From Dermatophagoides farinae (taxonomy: Eukaryota; Arthropoda; Arachnida; Sarcoptiformes; Pyroglyphidae): a stretch of DNA of 64,000 nucleotides. A program made the translations under genes and the position numbers. Where the stretch lies: assembly GCF_024713945.1 (NCBI RefSeq), contig NC_134680.1, positions 1,068,501 through 1,132,500 of the forward strand, in the 5' to 3' direction. Positions 23,002 to 35,989 of this stretch are shown here, piece by piece (position 1 is the stretch's first letter; each line of letters opens with the position of its first letter). The notes under the pieces were generated by a model. That model worked only from the letters and a program-made list of their open reading frames with translations, had not been told where the DNA came from and did no database searches.

Positions 23002-24859
23002 TTTCTTTGTAGTTTCGTTTAGGTTTTCTCAGATCATACAATTTTTTTTACGAATGGAAATGAACAAACCAAATCATCGGTTCGGTAGTTTTTATACATT
23101 GATTGATATCAACATTGCCATCATCATATCATTGCCATATGTAATGCTGATGGCCATGGTCATACGATCAATTGTATTGATCAATGAGATCGATCGATCG
23201 ATCGATCGTCCAATCAATCATGGCCTCAATGTTTTCGTATGTGTTTATGTGTTTGTGTGTGTGTGTGTATGCCATTATGATGACGAAGCGTAATTTATTG
23301 GCCATCTTTTTGTTTCAATCATTCAAATAGAAGAAGAAATCCGATTTTATTTGATTGATATTTGATGGATTAATAGTTTGAATGGAAAATAATTTGCATC
23401 GTGTTTTTTTTTCGCAAACAAAGCAGAAAAAATTGAATCAAAAAAAAAATAAAATCTGGCTTACTATGCTATATATTTCATCAGCTGTATTCGAATGATT
23501 GAATGGTGGTTACCTAAAATCATTATCATCATCATCATAATCATCAATATCATTAGAAAGTGATAGATAAATTGTTTCTGTGTATATGGTAATTGAATTA
23601 AATTTCATTGAATTTTTTTTTTGGGTTTCCATCATTTGAACGTAGGTGTGTGTGTGTGTGGGGGGGGGGACACGATTATTATTGTACTTATCAATGTCTC
23701 TATGCTGCGATCATTCACACTTTTTAAATGCGGAGGCAATTTCCATTGTTTTGTGCATCTTGACAAAATGATGACGACCAAAAAAAAAAAACGAAAAACG
23801 AAAATTTTTTTTTTATTATTGTCTAGCAACAGATGTATGAATGTGGCCATAAGGTATAATAATGACGATCATGTTGATCATCATCATCGCAACGATGACG
23901 ATGATAATGAATTCATTTTCAAACATTCGAACGAATGAAATGAAACAAAACAAAACAAAACAAAATAAAACAAAAAAAAACAAACGATGAAATATGTCCT
24001 TGGCTAGAACGAGTTTCCATAATTTTCCACAAATTTTCAAACAAAACAACATCACAGTATCATCATCATAGATGATCAACAATTGTTGCCTGGCCTGCTA
24101 CTGCCTCCCCCCATCCTCCCAACTTTTCTACATAATAAATGGCCGGTCGATTGACTGACTGACTGACTTGAATGAATTGAAGGATTTTTTTCCTTTGGCT
24201 ACACTTGTTGAATCTATTTTATTATATAATAGAATTCTTGCTATTTTATTCATCATATTTATATATTTAGACATAGATATTTGATCCTTGAACAGGTTTT
24301 TTTTCAGATTCGTTTGTTTGTTAAGAACAAACAACAACAACAACAACGACAAACAACAAAATATTCGTTGCTATGGACATAATTTGAATTCGAATTCTAT
24401 TCTATTCAATTTCGGATTTCTGGTTCTATTTCTGGTTGCCATGCAATTTGTTGTATTTTTTTTACACGCCCGTAGAAATGAAAAGTTTTTTTTTTGCATT
24501 TTTATTTTTGGCTGATTTCGAACTTAATATTTGGATTGCATCTTGGATGGCTAACAAAACAAAATAATTTCGACATAATTTTATTCAAGGATGCACATTC
24601 GAAAGAATAATAATCTTTTACAATCTATGGAAAAAAAATAATAATGATAGATAGAATAAAAAGCTGATTCAGCTTCATTTCTTCATTTTGTTTTTTTTTT
24701 CGCTAAAAAATACGTATTTTGCGGATGTATAACAAGAAGAGAAAAAAATGATGATGATGATGATGATGATGATTGATGATGAATAAAAATTTTCAAACTA
24801 ACACCAAAATCTAATCATTAAATTTTCTGTAGAAATTTATTATTTATATATTATATTGA
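23002..24859. other. Intergenic region between serpins 3 and 4
   Basis: Holds a (GATC)n tract at 23188-23208, a GT tract then a G run near 23645-23669, an AAAAC pentanucleotide tract at 23944-23972, a C-rich patch near 24107-24120 and ATG tracts near 24750-24780. No gene seen. The serpin 3 promoter lies at the left and the serpin 4 3' flank at the right. Confidence 0.6.
23188..23208 (+). repeat. (GATC)n tetranucleotide repeat
   Basis: About five perfect GATC units, self-complementary, about 190 nt upstream of the serpin 3 start. A shorter relative lies near 8290. Confidence 0.9.
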
Positions 24860-25575
24860 TTATAATCTTTGTACTTCACCAATGAATAGAATTTGTCCAG
24901 ATTCGATATGATTAATAAAAAATATGAATGGATGATCAAATTTTAATATCGGTAATGATTGTCGTTGTTCAACAATAATATGATTAATTTTTGAATTTAA
25001 ATCAAATTCTTGATTTCCTACACCATATTCATCCAATATGATTCTTGATTGATGATAAACATGATCAATCCACATAGATGACGCTGTTGATTCATCATTA
25101 TTAGTTTTGTTGTCAAACAAGCCAATGGTTAGATTCGAACAATATGGATTGAATAAATCTTCAATGCCCATTGTTTGAAGATCTGCGGATAAATTTTCAT
25201 ATGTCCCTTCGATGTCCATACGTGGTAAGAATAGACCAAATTCTGTAGCAGATGTTTTATTCAATTTTGCAATCAAATAAGTAAAGATATAACGATGATA
25301 ATGATCGATGTATTCGATTCAAATTCATTTCGATTAATCGTGGTACAATACCAATGAATGCAAGTTTATCATCAAAGAATTTAATCATAATCATATCAGC
25401 GTCCATATCTGGTAGATATAGATGTGGAAATGGCCCATCTTTAAACATATATTGTACATTCGAATATTTTTCACCATTTGAACCATGAAAAAATCCAATT
25501 CTTGTCTGTCGTTTATCAAATGGATCAAGCCATTTTGCCCGAAACGTAGCTAAATTGATCAAAGCAATAGCTTGT

Positions 25576-25609
<34 letters not shown>

Positions 25610-26153
25610 TGATAGCCGTAAGATTGAATGTTTGTGGCAATAACTTATCATGGATAAATTGTTCAACAAATTGATTCGTAAAATCTTTCATATCATTAAT
25701 TTTGACAATTTTTCCTTGAAAGTTTTCTTCAACCAATGTCGTGTAATTCGGATTGAAATCGGTATTAGAATTTATGACCATTAAATTGAGAAAATTCCAC
25801 AAAACATTTGTTTCATTCATACGGGAACATATGGTTCGAATAGCATCAATAATACCATCAACATCATCAATATATGGTAATTCATATAAATGTAATACAT
25901 TTTCTAATTGATATTTTGTATTGCCATCAGTTGCAGCATAAATCATTGACAATGATTTTTCCAATATGAATGGTGAAAAATAAATATTCTGTACATCATT
26001 TTTCATTGATAATCTTTGTAAAAGATCAAGACCAAATTGATTTGATGCAATTGTAAATGCTAATGCAATTGCTTCATGATTGATGGCAATGGCCGTCCAT
26101 AATTGTCCGATAAAAATTATCGTCAAGATTATTGTCGTTTTGTATTTCATCAT
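24860..26153 (-). pseudogene. Serpin 4 of the cluster, frameshifted copy
   Basis: Reads as a serpin in two frames. From ATG at 26153/26150 (MKYKTTIILTIIFIGQLW, signal peptide) the first frame carries NQFGLDLLQRL, NIYFSPFILEKSLSMIYAATDGN, LINLATFRAKWLDPFDKR, MIMIKFFDDKLAFIGIVPR and NRIHRSLSSLY. It then breaks near 25276-25287, and the second frame continues LIAKLNKTSATEFGLFLPRMD, VYHQSRIILDE and KFDHPFIFFINHIESGQILFIGEV to the stop at 24860. One extra base between SSLY and LIAKLN explains the break. The site is not a homopolymer. No other lesion is visible, so a consensus error is possible; if real, the product would lack the last third. The loop has no inhibitory hinge (DEYGVGNQEFDLNSK). It starts about 210 nt downstream of the Nup107 stop. 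Confidence 0.75.
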
Positions 26154-26362
26154 TTCACTAATCAATGGTTGGATATCAAATGAACAATGGAAATAAATAA
26201 ATTGTTGCATTATTAAAAAACAAAAAGAAAAAAAAATTAACGCGTGATTATTTGAAAATGATACGCATTTTTATGATTATATTTGAAAATGAAAAACAAA
26301 ATTATTATTCAATCAAACAGCAATTTGTTTGACAATTAATAAAAATATCGATAATCAATTAA

Positions 26363-29300
26363 TCAATGATGATGATGATCAGAATCACAACCAAATGGAT
26401 CGGATTTATGATCAAGAATTTTTATGGCTGATTCACGTATCAATGCAAGAAAATCGGATAATTGTTCCTGTGTAAATGTCGTATGTAAACGTTGATTTTC
26501 ATCAGCAACTAAATCTGCTACACGTAAACATTGTTGATGATCACCTGAATCACGGTATACTGAATGTAATAGAAAACAGAATTGTGGTAAATAGATTCGT
26601 CGTATACCATCCATTTGTCCTGGTCGACAATTTTGCCATTCATTTCGTTTACGTTCCAATTGTTGTCGAATGACTAATTCATGTTCTTTATCCATACCCA
26701 TACCAAGATGACTATTGAGTGTCATCAATAAATCTACATCATCGTCATCATGATCGGCATCTGGTTGCATTTGTTGTTGATCATTTTCAGCGATAACAAA
26801 TTCTGTGGATAAAACTGATGGTGCTTCTTCATCAACAGTTGCTTCAGCAATCGAAATTGGATGACGATCATTTGTACCCATTGCTAAATGATCATGATTC
26901 ATATCAATCTCTTGCATTAGATTCGAATCAACAACATCCAACCATATACCATTGGGAAAGCAAAGAAAAGCAAGTAATTTTTTCGTTGTATTTGAAGCTT
27001 GAACCACAAGTTGATTACGCCATATTTCAATTTCCTGTTCATATTGTTTTTTCCGTTGCTCATAAAGTACACGATCGGCAATACGATTAATTGGTGTTTT
27101 CGGTTTAGTTGGTTCACGTGGTTTTGTTGTATAGAGAAAATGATGCCTTTTTTTAGGTGAAAATCAATTTTAGTAAAAAAAAAAAAAAAATATAATGAAC
27201 AAATCACAAATCAACTTACCATTTTTTAAATGCTTCACTAGCATCAAAATAAGATGAATGACAAAGATATTCACGTATAACATTTTCAATATCAAAACCA
27301 CAATCAAAATTATTGGATGATTTCCATTCTTGATATGATTCGTTTACAATATTCGATGGTAATTTATTATATGTTTCACATGCTAAATCAATTTTTTGTT
27401 CCAATAAAAAATTTCTGATCAATGCATTTGCTTGCCATAATAATTCTAGATATTGTGGACTATCACCATCCAATAATAGCCAATCTAATGCATAAATTTT
27501 TCGAATATCATTTTCAGTAACCGTGTTCGATAATAATGTTGCCATTTTTGATTTTGTACCATCCACACTACCATTATTGTTTCTCATATTATTATCAGCT
27601 GCAAGATGGCCAAAATTAGCGAATGGTATTAATCTTGCATTCATCAATTGATATCCCGTTCGATTCAATCGAATATTTTCTATAACCAATGTAAGAATAG
27701 CCGATATATTCAATTTAGCATTTTTAGCAATTATCAAACATAAACGACGATCAGATTCATCATCAATTGTTTCCAATAATGTTGCAAATGTTCGAACCTG
27801 TTTAGTTTCAGGTAAAAAGCTTGTATAGAATGCAATCAATTCTACTAGTTTATATTCGATTAAAAATCCAATATAAATCTCTAGAATTTCTACACATAAT
27901 GTTGAATGACGTTCAACATTGATAAGGTTCAATTCTTTCAAACAGATGACAATATGTGCAAACAATCGTAATAGATTTGGTTCAATAATTTTAACCATTA
28001 ATTCTTCTTCCATATCTCGCAGTTTATTCCATGATGATCGTGATATTTGATCGGCAATCATTTTTGTTCGTGATTCTCGATTTGTTTGTATTGTTTTAGA
28101 CCATTCATACAGATGATCAACAAGTGAATCAATATTGGCCATTATAACATCTTTAACAACGGCACGATAACATTCTTCTTCTAATCTTGTAATAAATGAT
28201 GATGTTTGTAAACTAAATTGTGTTTCTAATTCACGAAAAATTTCTTCCGGTGTAAGACGATTATCCCAATAAGAATCGGGTAATTCAATATTACTTCTTG
28301 GTTGCATATCTGGTTTGGAAATATTTGTATCAATCAATAAATTTTCAAAATGTACATCAAGTGAACATTTAAAATATGCCCATAATTTATCCATCCATTT
28401 ATTACATAATGGCATCAATACAGAACGATTTCCACTGAATATGGCAAATATTGCTCGTTCATAAAGATTAGTGCCATCCATTTTTGAACATTTCCATGAT
28501 GAATGTTTCCATAGATCACGATATGGATTACCTTCAATTGGTGACAATTGTTTTACGGTGGATGAAAATTGTGTAGCCATCGATATTCGACTATTCGGTG
28601 ATAATGATGACATTATCATTGATTGTTCTTGTTGTTCATCTGATTGATCATTTTTTTCATTATAATTTGGATCATTATGAAAAATCCAACCTTCCAATGC
28701 AGCTGATAGCCAAAAATAACCAAAACGTTCGGCAATTTCTTTTGCTTCGGGTAGCCGCCCTGATCGAATTAATTTGAAAAGATGATGAAAAAGACGATTT
28801 TCATCCTCTTTATCTAGATCATGTAATGGCTGGCCGTTTCGAATCGGTGCATCTGGATCCATTTCTGTGCACAAAATTCGGGCATTTTTTCCAGTTGACA
28901 TAGACATACTACGCTGTTTAGACATTTTCAATTGATGTAATGTATTCTCCCAATATCCAGGACCATCGGAATAGAAATCCATTTTTTCCAATGATTTTCC
29001 ATCTTCATCTTCATACATTGATTCAAGCCAATCGATTATGATTTGCATTTCACGTAACATTGAATTCTTTTCCATAGCACGTTCAACTAATTCTGAATCA
29101 TTTAAACGGAGACGCATATCTTCTTCAATTTCCATATCCATTATTGATTGATTATTCTGTTCACCACCACCACCACCACCAGCAGCAGCAGCCAAAAGAT
29201 TTCGTTGATGATCACCATTTATTACCATTGTAGCCGTGAAACGATCACCAAGTAATACTTTTAAAAGGCACCAAATATTACGTTCTAATCGTATTAATTG

Positions 29301-29947
29301 GCAGAATTTATTTAGATAATTTAGTTGATATTCTGAATGTTGATTCTTATTTTCCAACAATCGTTGTGTAACTAATAGATTATCTTCACATGTTTGTTGA
29401 AATTGATCCATCATTGAAAATACATTAGTGATCGAAGAATGTTGTGTTGGTGAATGTTGTAAATCTAATGGTGGTAGAAATTTTTGATTCAATTCAAAAA
29501 ATGATTCAAATATTGCTAAACGAGCCATTTCATCTTCAGTAATATGTTGATCATCTAAATTATTCCTTGAATATTGTATAGTTGCATTTGTTGTCGATAT
29601 ATTCATCAATTTATTTGTAGATATTGGTGATTGTGATGTTATATTCATAGATTGATGATGAAAATCGGTCGATTTATTTGATTGATTTAATGTTGGTGTT
29701 TCATTGATAGCAGCCAATGATGATGAAAAATTATCATCATTGAACAAAGTACGAGATCGATCTATAGAATATGAATCGAATAAATAGAATAATGATCATT
29801 TTTTAAAATTTAGATTAAATTAAATTTACCGGCAAGCTTTGAAAATTTTGAAAAATTCCGTTGATATGCAACGGGTGAATCCATGGCAAATGATGAATCA
29901 TAACCGCCCATTAATTGGGAACTATTAAAACTTGATGATTGTGACAT
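26363..29947 (-). CDS. NUP107: Nucleoporin Nup107
   Basis: Scaffold subunit of the nuclear pore outer ring (Y complex). Three exons on minus: 29947-29830, 29761-27220 and 27146-26363, total 3444 nt (1147 aa; vertebrates about 925). Family features are the N-terminal Ser-rich, disordered region, then HHLFKLIRSGRLPEAKEIAERFGYFW with LEGWIFHNDPN, NPYRDLWKHSSWKCSK, helical alpha-solenoid to the end, DWLLLDGDSPQYLELLWQANALIRNFL and AFKKWHHFLYTTKPREP reading across the last splice, then a long helix (RVLYEQRKKQYEQEIEIWRN). A Gly/Ala run near the N-terminal third and an Asp/Gln-rich patch near the C terminus account for the extra length. The first intron (68 nt) and the last (73 nt) are GT-AG. The protein ends in His residues from a CAT repeat. 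Confidence 0.93.
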
Positions 29948-30124
29948 TTTTTTTCCTACTCCGTCACTAATGATTGATTATCGACACAAAGAATTGACAA
30001 AATTCAAATAATTGAAAATGAGACCAAAAAAAAAAAAAAAATACCGTCTCTGACGAACACATGTGATCAATCAATTCGGATGATGATCACAATTGAGCGG
30101 GATAATGAGCTAACGACGATGATT

Positions 30125-30135
30125 AACGCCATCTG
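30125..30135 (-). promoter_or_regulatory. CTCF-consensus-like motif 3
   Basis: CAGATGGCGTT on minus, one mismatch to YAGRKGGCRSY, about 180 nt upstream of the Nup107 start codon. Confidence 0.3.
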
Positions 30136-32730
30136 ATAGCGAAATTTTGGAATTTTTTTTCTTCTGAAAAATAATTCGATTCAGTATGCGGCCTCCACAC
30201 ACACACATACCACTCACACTACACAACACCACCACTACCACTAATGTCACACACACACAAAGGACACGACATGTATATAAGTCATGACACAAACACTGGA
30301 CACACACTTGTTGTTTAACCTTTGATTAGTTGACTAATAAAGTTCTTCTTCTCAACCGTTGCACGAACGTTACTATTCCATTTTCATCAACGAAGAGCAA
30401 TAATAATGATCATTAACATCAAAGAAAAAAAATGATAAATAATCCTGATTATTTCTCAAGAAATTACAAAAGAAATCTAAATGATGCACGAACTATAAAT
30501 TCTTCGGAACGAATTAATCAACGTAAAAAAAAACTATTAACTCAATGATGAAGCTAATTGGCGGAATTGTATTGTTGGCCAAAAAAAAAGGATTCCGATG
30601 AAAATAATGTTCTTAACAAAAAAAAAAGTGGGAAGAAAATTCCATTATTACGCCTCAATTTTTTTTATATTCATAATTCAAATATATTTCATTTTCATTC
30701 ATTCGAAACATGAATTATTTGTGTGTGGTTCATCATCATCATCATTATCATTGAATTTTGAAGTTCATCGAATGAATTAATAAAAAAAAAATTTTGCTTT
30801 TTTGCAAAGAATCGTTTGCTTATTCCAACAATCAACCAACCAACCAATTCATTTGAATTTAAATTCATTATCATCATCATAAATCAATTATGTGCATCGA
30901 TTAATTATTGATTCATCGTGGAATAATGATTAACAAAAAAAAAATCGAAAATAAAAACAATGGATGAATCAAGAAGTTTATCTGATTGAAAAAAAAACAA
31001 TTTTGAATAATTTTTTTTTCGGTAATAACAATTAGATCCCGATACACATGATATAAGTCAAATGTTTCGAATTTTTTTCTCTTAATACGGGATCGTATGA
31101 TCATAGTGTTTTTTTTTTGAGCCCAGAACTTTGCATTCTCTTTTTCTTTCAGCAATGAACATTGGAATCAGATTTCAATGTTAAAAAATTTTTTATTCCA
31201 CTTCATATTTGTTTGTTTGAAATGATTATATTTGACGAAAGAAACATAAAACCACTAACATGTGTGTGTGTGTGTGTGTGTGGTGTCGCCAAACAGGAAA
31301 ACAGAAAAAATGTAAAAAACCAGAAATGTAATGTTTACCCATATATATTATTTATATTCAGATAAGTGTATTTCAAATGTGAAATTTGAATTTTCTAAAC
31401 AAACAAACAAAAATACCAAAAGAAGAATTTAAAAGTCAAAATGAACTTTAGTAATCATGTTATATATATGAACTGAGAGATAAGGATGAGCAGCACCAAA
31501 AATTGTATCGTTCGAATTTCAAACATGTATATAATACCAAAAATATGTATTTCAAAAGGCAATTTTTTTCATCGTTAACTTTTAGCAGAACAAAAAAAAA
31601 TTATAATTTGAATTTGAATATATATATTGTTTGTGTATCTTGTTAAATTGTTATTGTTGTTAATGATGAATAATGATCGATTCAGATGAAAACAAAACAA
31701 AACAAAAAAATTATACCTTTACATGGAATTTATGGTTTGCCCGAAAGGTATGATGACGATGACAACAGACAATAACAAATCACTGATCCGTTTCATTAAT
31801 TTGTTTGATCCATAATTGTAATTGAATTTTTTTTTCTATAGTTCGTTCATTCATTCATTTTTTCATTCGAATAAACGATGGACGAATACACAAAGAAAAA
31901 ATGATGATGATGATGATGAATTTTAAAATTCATAACATTCAAAATAATATAAAAACCTTAAGGAGGTGGTGGTAATGCAACAACCAATGGAGGCAGGTTT
32001 TGGAAAATTTTCCCTGATAAAAGAATTTTGTTTTCAATACAAAAAAAAAATATCATTTCATATGAAAAAAAATAATGATAATTTCAAAATCATCCTGTGA
32101 AAAATGATCCATTTTTTCATCATCATTTCTTCTAAAGCCCGAAAGGGATAAACGATTGAAAACAGAATATTAAATGAATCAAATAGTGAAGAAAAAAAAA
32201 ATTAATTTGCAAATGAATTATATGGTTATTATTATTGTATTCTTTTCTTATATATTTTTTTCATTCTCTCTAAACACACACACACACACACACACACCAC
32301 TAACACACAAAGAGAAAATTCTAGGTTAAAATATCCAAATGACAATTACACTAGACACACACTATATATATATAATTTGACATTTTTATGATGATAATTT
32401 TTTTTTCGTTCATATTTTATGGAATGATAATCATCAATTACTAATATTATTATGGAAAATAAAATGTCAATAAATCAAAGAAAAATAGAGAGAGAGAGAG
32501 AGAAATAAAGAAAGAAACTAGATAATGAATTAAGAGAAAAATAAAATAAAATCAAAGTTGAATAATAATGATGAAAAACAAACAACGACAGTAACAATAA
32601 CAAATTTTTCGATTTTTTTTTGTTGTTGTTGTTGTTATCAACAATGATGACGACGACTACGACGGCCATGATGAATGATGGTGATGATTTTGGTTTTTTT
32701 TTATTCTTGTATTTCTGATTCTGGTTCTCA

Positions 32731-32758
32731 TGTGTGTGTGTGTGTGTGTGTGTGTGTG
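32731..32758 (+). repeat. (TG)n microsatellite
   Basis: Fourteen perfect TG units, about 95 nt past the stop of the minus-strand neuropeptide precursor. A similar tract of about 27 nt is at 35963-35989. Confidence 0.9.
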
Positions 32759-32852
32759 ATAATGATTTCAATTTGTTCAGGTTTCTTTTTTGTTTCATTG
32801 ATTAGATTCATGAATCCAATTGATGGATCAACAAAATGATTAATGATAATTA

Positions 32853-34496
32853 TCAACGTCCTGGATTACGTCCACCTGGCCGTAAAAAATCTTGTCCCAA
32901 GCTTTCACCGCCAAGAAATGAATTTTCACAATCACCACCGGGTAAACCACTTAAACATTCCATACGTTTAATAAGTAAACGTTGGTAAGCAGCTAATGCC
33001 ATTGGTTGCTTTGCTCGATTTCCATTATTATCATTTATCGATGATGATGTAATTTGATGCGGAATGCTATTGATGAAATAAAGAAAAAATTGTGATTAAT
33101 AAATTATCAAAATTTCAATAAACGATAAATTCAAAAAAATAATTCATGCATCATCAAGTAGTGTGTGTGTGTGTATGTGCAACAAATATAAAAATCGATT
33201 AACGAGCAGAAAAAAAAATCAATTAATCAAATGACAAAATAGGCAGACACATAAACATAAAAAAACACAGGCCTTATGAAAATAAAAAATAAATCAAATT
33301 TGAAATTTTTTTTTCTCATGATGATCTGATCACATTGTGAAATTATTGCATACGAAAATTACGATAAAATTTATTAGTGCTTATGGTTGCATTCATCTAT
33401 AATTTGTGATTGGATTTCGATCATCATCATCATCATCATAAACAACAATAAAAATAAAATCATGCCTATATTTACTCGATATTTTTAATCATCGATTCAT
33501 CATCGATAATTGATGGCTTCTGCTGTTGTTGTTGTTGTTGTTCCAATAACCATGATTTATATGATGATGAATCATAAGAAGATGGATAAGAAGAAGAATA
33601 ATAAGACAATCGATTGATTGGTGGTACTTGATATGAATGATACGTTGATAAACTATTACTACTACGTTTTCCTGGGGATGCTTGGGATTCCCAAATACGA
33701 CGGGCATTTGATGCTGATATAAAATCCCGAAAATCGCAATTATTTGATAGGCCAGCATTGATCAGACATGAACGTTTTCTATCCATCATCATATGTTCAT
33801 ATCGATGATGTATTAATTGTCAACAATTGTTGTCGATAAAACACAAATGACAACAACAAAGGTGGTATACAACACAAAATGTCCATAAAAATGGACCAAA
33901 AACAAAAATAGATGAATAAATTTTTCAAATAATAAAAATAATAAAAAAAAGCCTTGTATAAAGGTCATTGAAGAGAAGAAAAAGGATAGAGAGAAAAGAA
34001 CTTACCGGCTAACATATCCATTGCCATTACTATCATCCATAACACCATTATGGAACAACATAATCGGTTGTAACATAAACAAACGATCTCTGATTTTATA
34101 GAAAAATTGATCATCAAATAATGATGATTGTTGCTGTCGATTTGGTATGTTAAATAATGAATTTGTTGTTGATGGTAACAATCTTAAACGATAGCTATAT
34201 CGAACGAAAAAAAAAACCAAAACGAAATGATAAAAATTTCATTCCCAAACAAAACAAAAAATTCAAATAATAATAACGTACTTGGAATTACGATACAAAG
34301 ATCGTGGTAATTCATCCATATCTGATGATGGTGATTGTAACGATGATAACGATGGTGATGGTGATGATAATTGTGATGTTGATGACAATGAAGCGGAAAT
34401 CGTTCCAATCATAATAGCCATAATAATCCCGTTAGATGTCCATATAAATGTCATATGGTAACCAGATTTCCGGCCGTTTGATTTATAAATAGACAT
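32853..34496 (-). CDS. Candidate secreted neuropeptide precursor, calcitonin-type by appearance
   Basis: Four minus-strand exons, 34496-34282, 34194-34006, 33778-33476 and 33066-32853, all GT-AG, total 921 nt (306 aa). The N terminus carries a hydrophobic signal after a short basic lead (MTFIWTSNGIIMAIMIGTIS from the inner ATG at 34454). Exon 2 joins exon 3 to create Arg-Lys-Arg, followed by a 36-residue peptide beginning SCLINAGLSNNCDF and ending ESQASPGKR, so the mature form would have one disulfide and a C-terminal prolinamide. That combination recalls arthropod calcitonin-type peptides, whose vertebrate relatives also end in prolinamide; the assignment is from memory of the pattern, not alignment. 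A second candidate starts after LLIKR (MECLSGLPGGDCENSF) near the C terminus, again with two Cys. A Ser/Tyr- and Gln-rich spacer lies between them. It could be some other Cys-peptide hormone. Confidence 0.65.
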
Positions 34497-35962
34497 TTTT
34501 GTTCTAATCGGATTTGCAAACAAAAAAAATAGGTGATGATAATTAAAAAAAGATAATGATAGATGATGACCGGAGAATTAATAATCGTTATATAAAAAAA
34601 AACAAAACAAAAAATCCAGGTGCAATATGAGGGATTTTTTTTTGTTTTGTTTTGAATCTTGGATTTGTTTGTGTGTGTGTATGTTTGTATCACTTGAAGA
34701 ATATTCTTAATGAAAATAATCGGGCAATGAATTTGATGTTTTTATATTGACGACGATTATAGCGATGGAAAGGAGGAGGAATGAAACAAAATTCATATGA
34801 AATATTCTTTAACCAATCATTCAACAAGAATTCATCAAAAGATGTAAAATTATCAAGAGTATGCGCAAATTTTCTAGCTTATTTTTTATGATTATATGGT
34901 GCTGGTTATATAACCGGACGAACGGTGTGTGTGTGTGTGTGTGCGTTCGTGACAACAATGATAAAAAAAAACTTGTGATATATTATATTGATGGAAAATC
35001 AATCAATCAAGTTGCTTCAATATATTGATGAACTATTATGATTGTGATAATATAATAATAATAATAATAATGACGAATAACAGTGATGATCGACGACAAT
35101 CACTAACAATATAAAATATATAATCAATGTCAAGAATCTTGAACGATACACAATGATAATAGTGGATTCAATTAATAATAATCATCATCATCATCATCAC
35201 CAATAACGTCAATGGTTGGTTCGAGGCGTTGATTATGGCAACCCATTTTCGATATAAACACACAATAACGATATAACAACAAAATTATGAATCAAACTTG
35301 AACTAAAAATTGAATCAATAAATGATCTGAATAACAACCATCTGCTCATGTTATGTTGGGAATTGTTGATCATGATGATGATGATGATGATGATGAGATT
35401 CAAATCGAAGAATTTCAGAATTGTTAAATAAATACCATGCTGTGCTATTCCATATTTTAGGCTCTGTTATTGACGTTTTTTTTCATTTCGGTAACCGATT
35501 TGTGATTGAAATTCTGCAATAGCAATATGCTTCGATGTATATGGAAGAAAAGTTGATCTGTTGAATTGAAAAGAATGGAGAAAATCTTTGAGAAAAAAAT
35601 TTGTCAATTTGACAAAATTGAAAAATTTTTTTTTCTTACTCTTGATCTGATTCATTTATTGTCGTCATCATAGCCATCATCATCATCGTCATTTGGAAAC
35701 GTTAAATTAAAACTTTTCAATCATCGATCTATTGGAATAAATTTAGATTTTAAAAAAAATTTCAAATAGAAAAAGAATCATAAAAAAAAGAAAAAAAAGG
35801 TGCAATAGTTAGCATAAAAAGGAATTTTTCAAATTCAAATTCTGAAAGAATCTTTTCTAAAAAAAAAATTCCCATTGTAAAAAATTATTAATCTGAAACA
35901 CCAGTGAATGGTTGAAATAAAGAAAACCTATCAATAATCGTTTGGCCTAAATTCAATCTCTC

Positions 35963-35989
35963 TGTGTGTGTGTGTGTGTGTGTGTGTGT
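35963..35989 (+). repeat. (TG)n microsatellite
   Basis: About thirteen perfect TG units in the long spacer left of KCNQ. Confidence 0.9.

Larger units (their letters stand above)
29948..32852. other. Intergenic region upstream of Nup107
   Basis: 2.9 kb from the Nup107 start to the stop of the neuropeptide precursor. It holds CA-rich sequence (30195-30260), a CTCF-like site at 30125-30135, GT tracts near 31260-31281, a CA tract near 32274-32297, a GA run near 32487, GTT and GT tracts near 32621-32636 and 32731-32758, and many A/T runs. I see no gene in it. Confidence 0.6.

Noticed and set aside
32475-32798. Minus-strand 107-residue frame with His-Thr run
   Set aside because: Translation of GT, GTT and AG microsatellites; no conserved segment.
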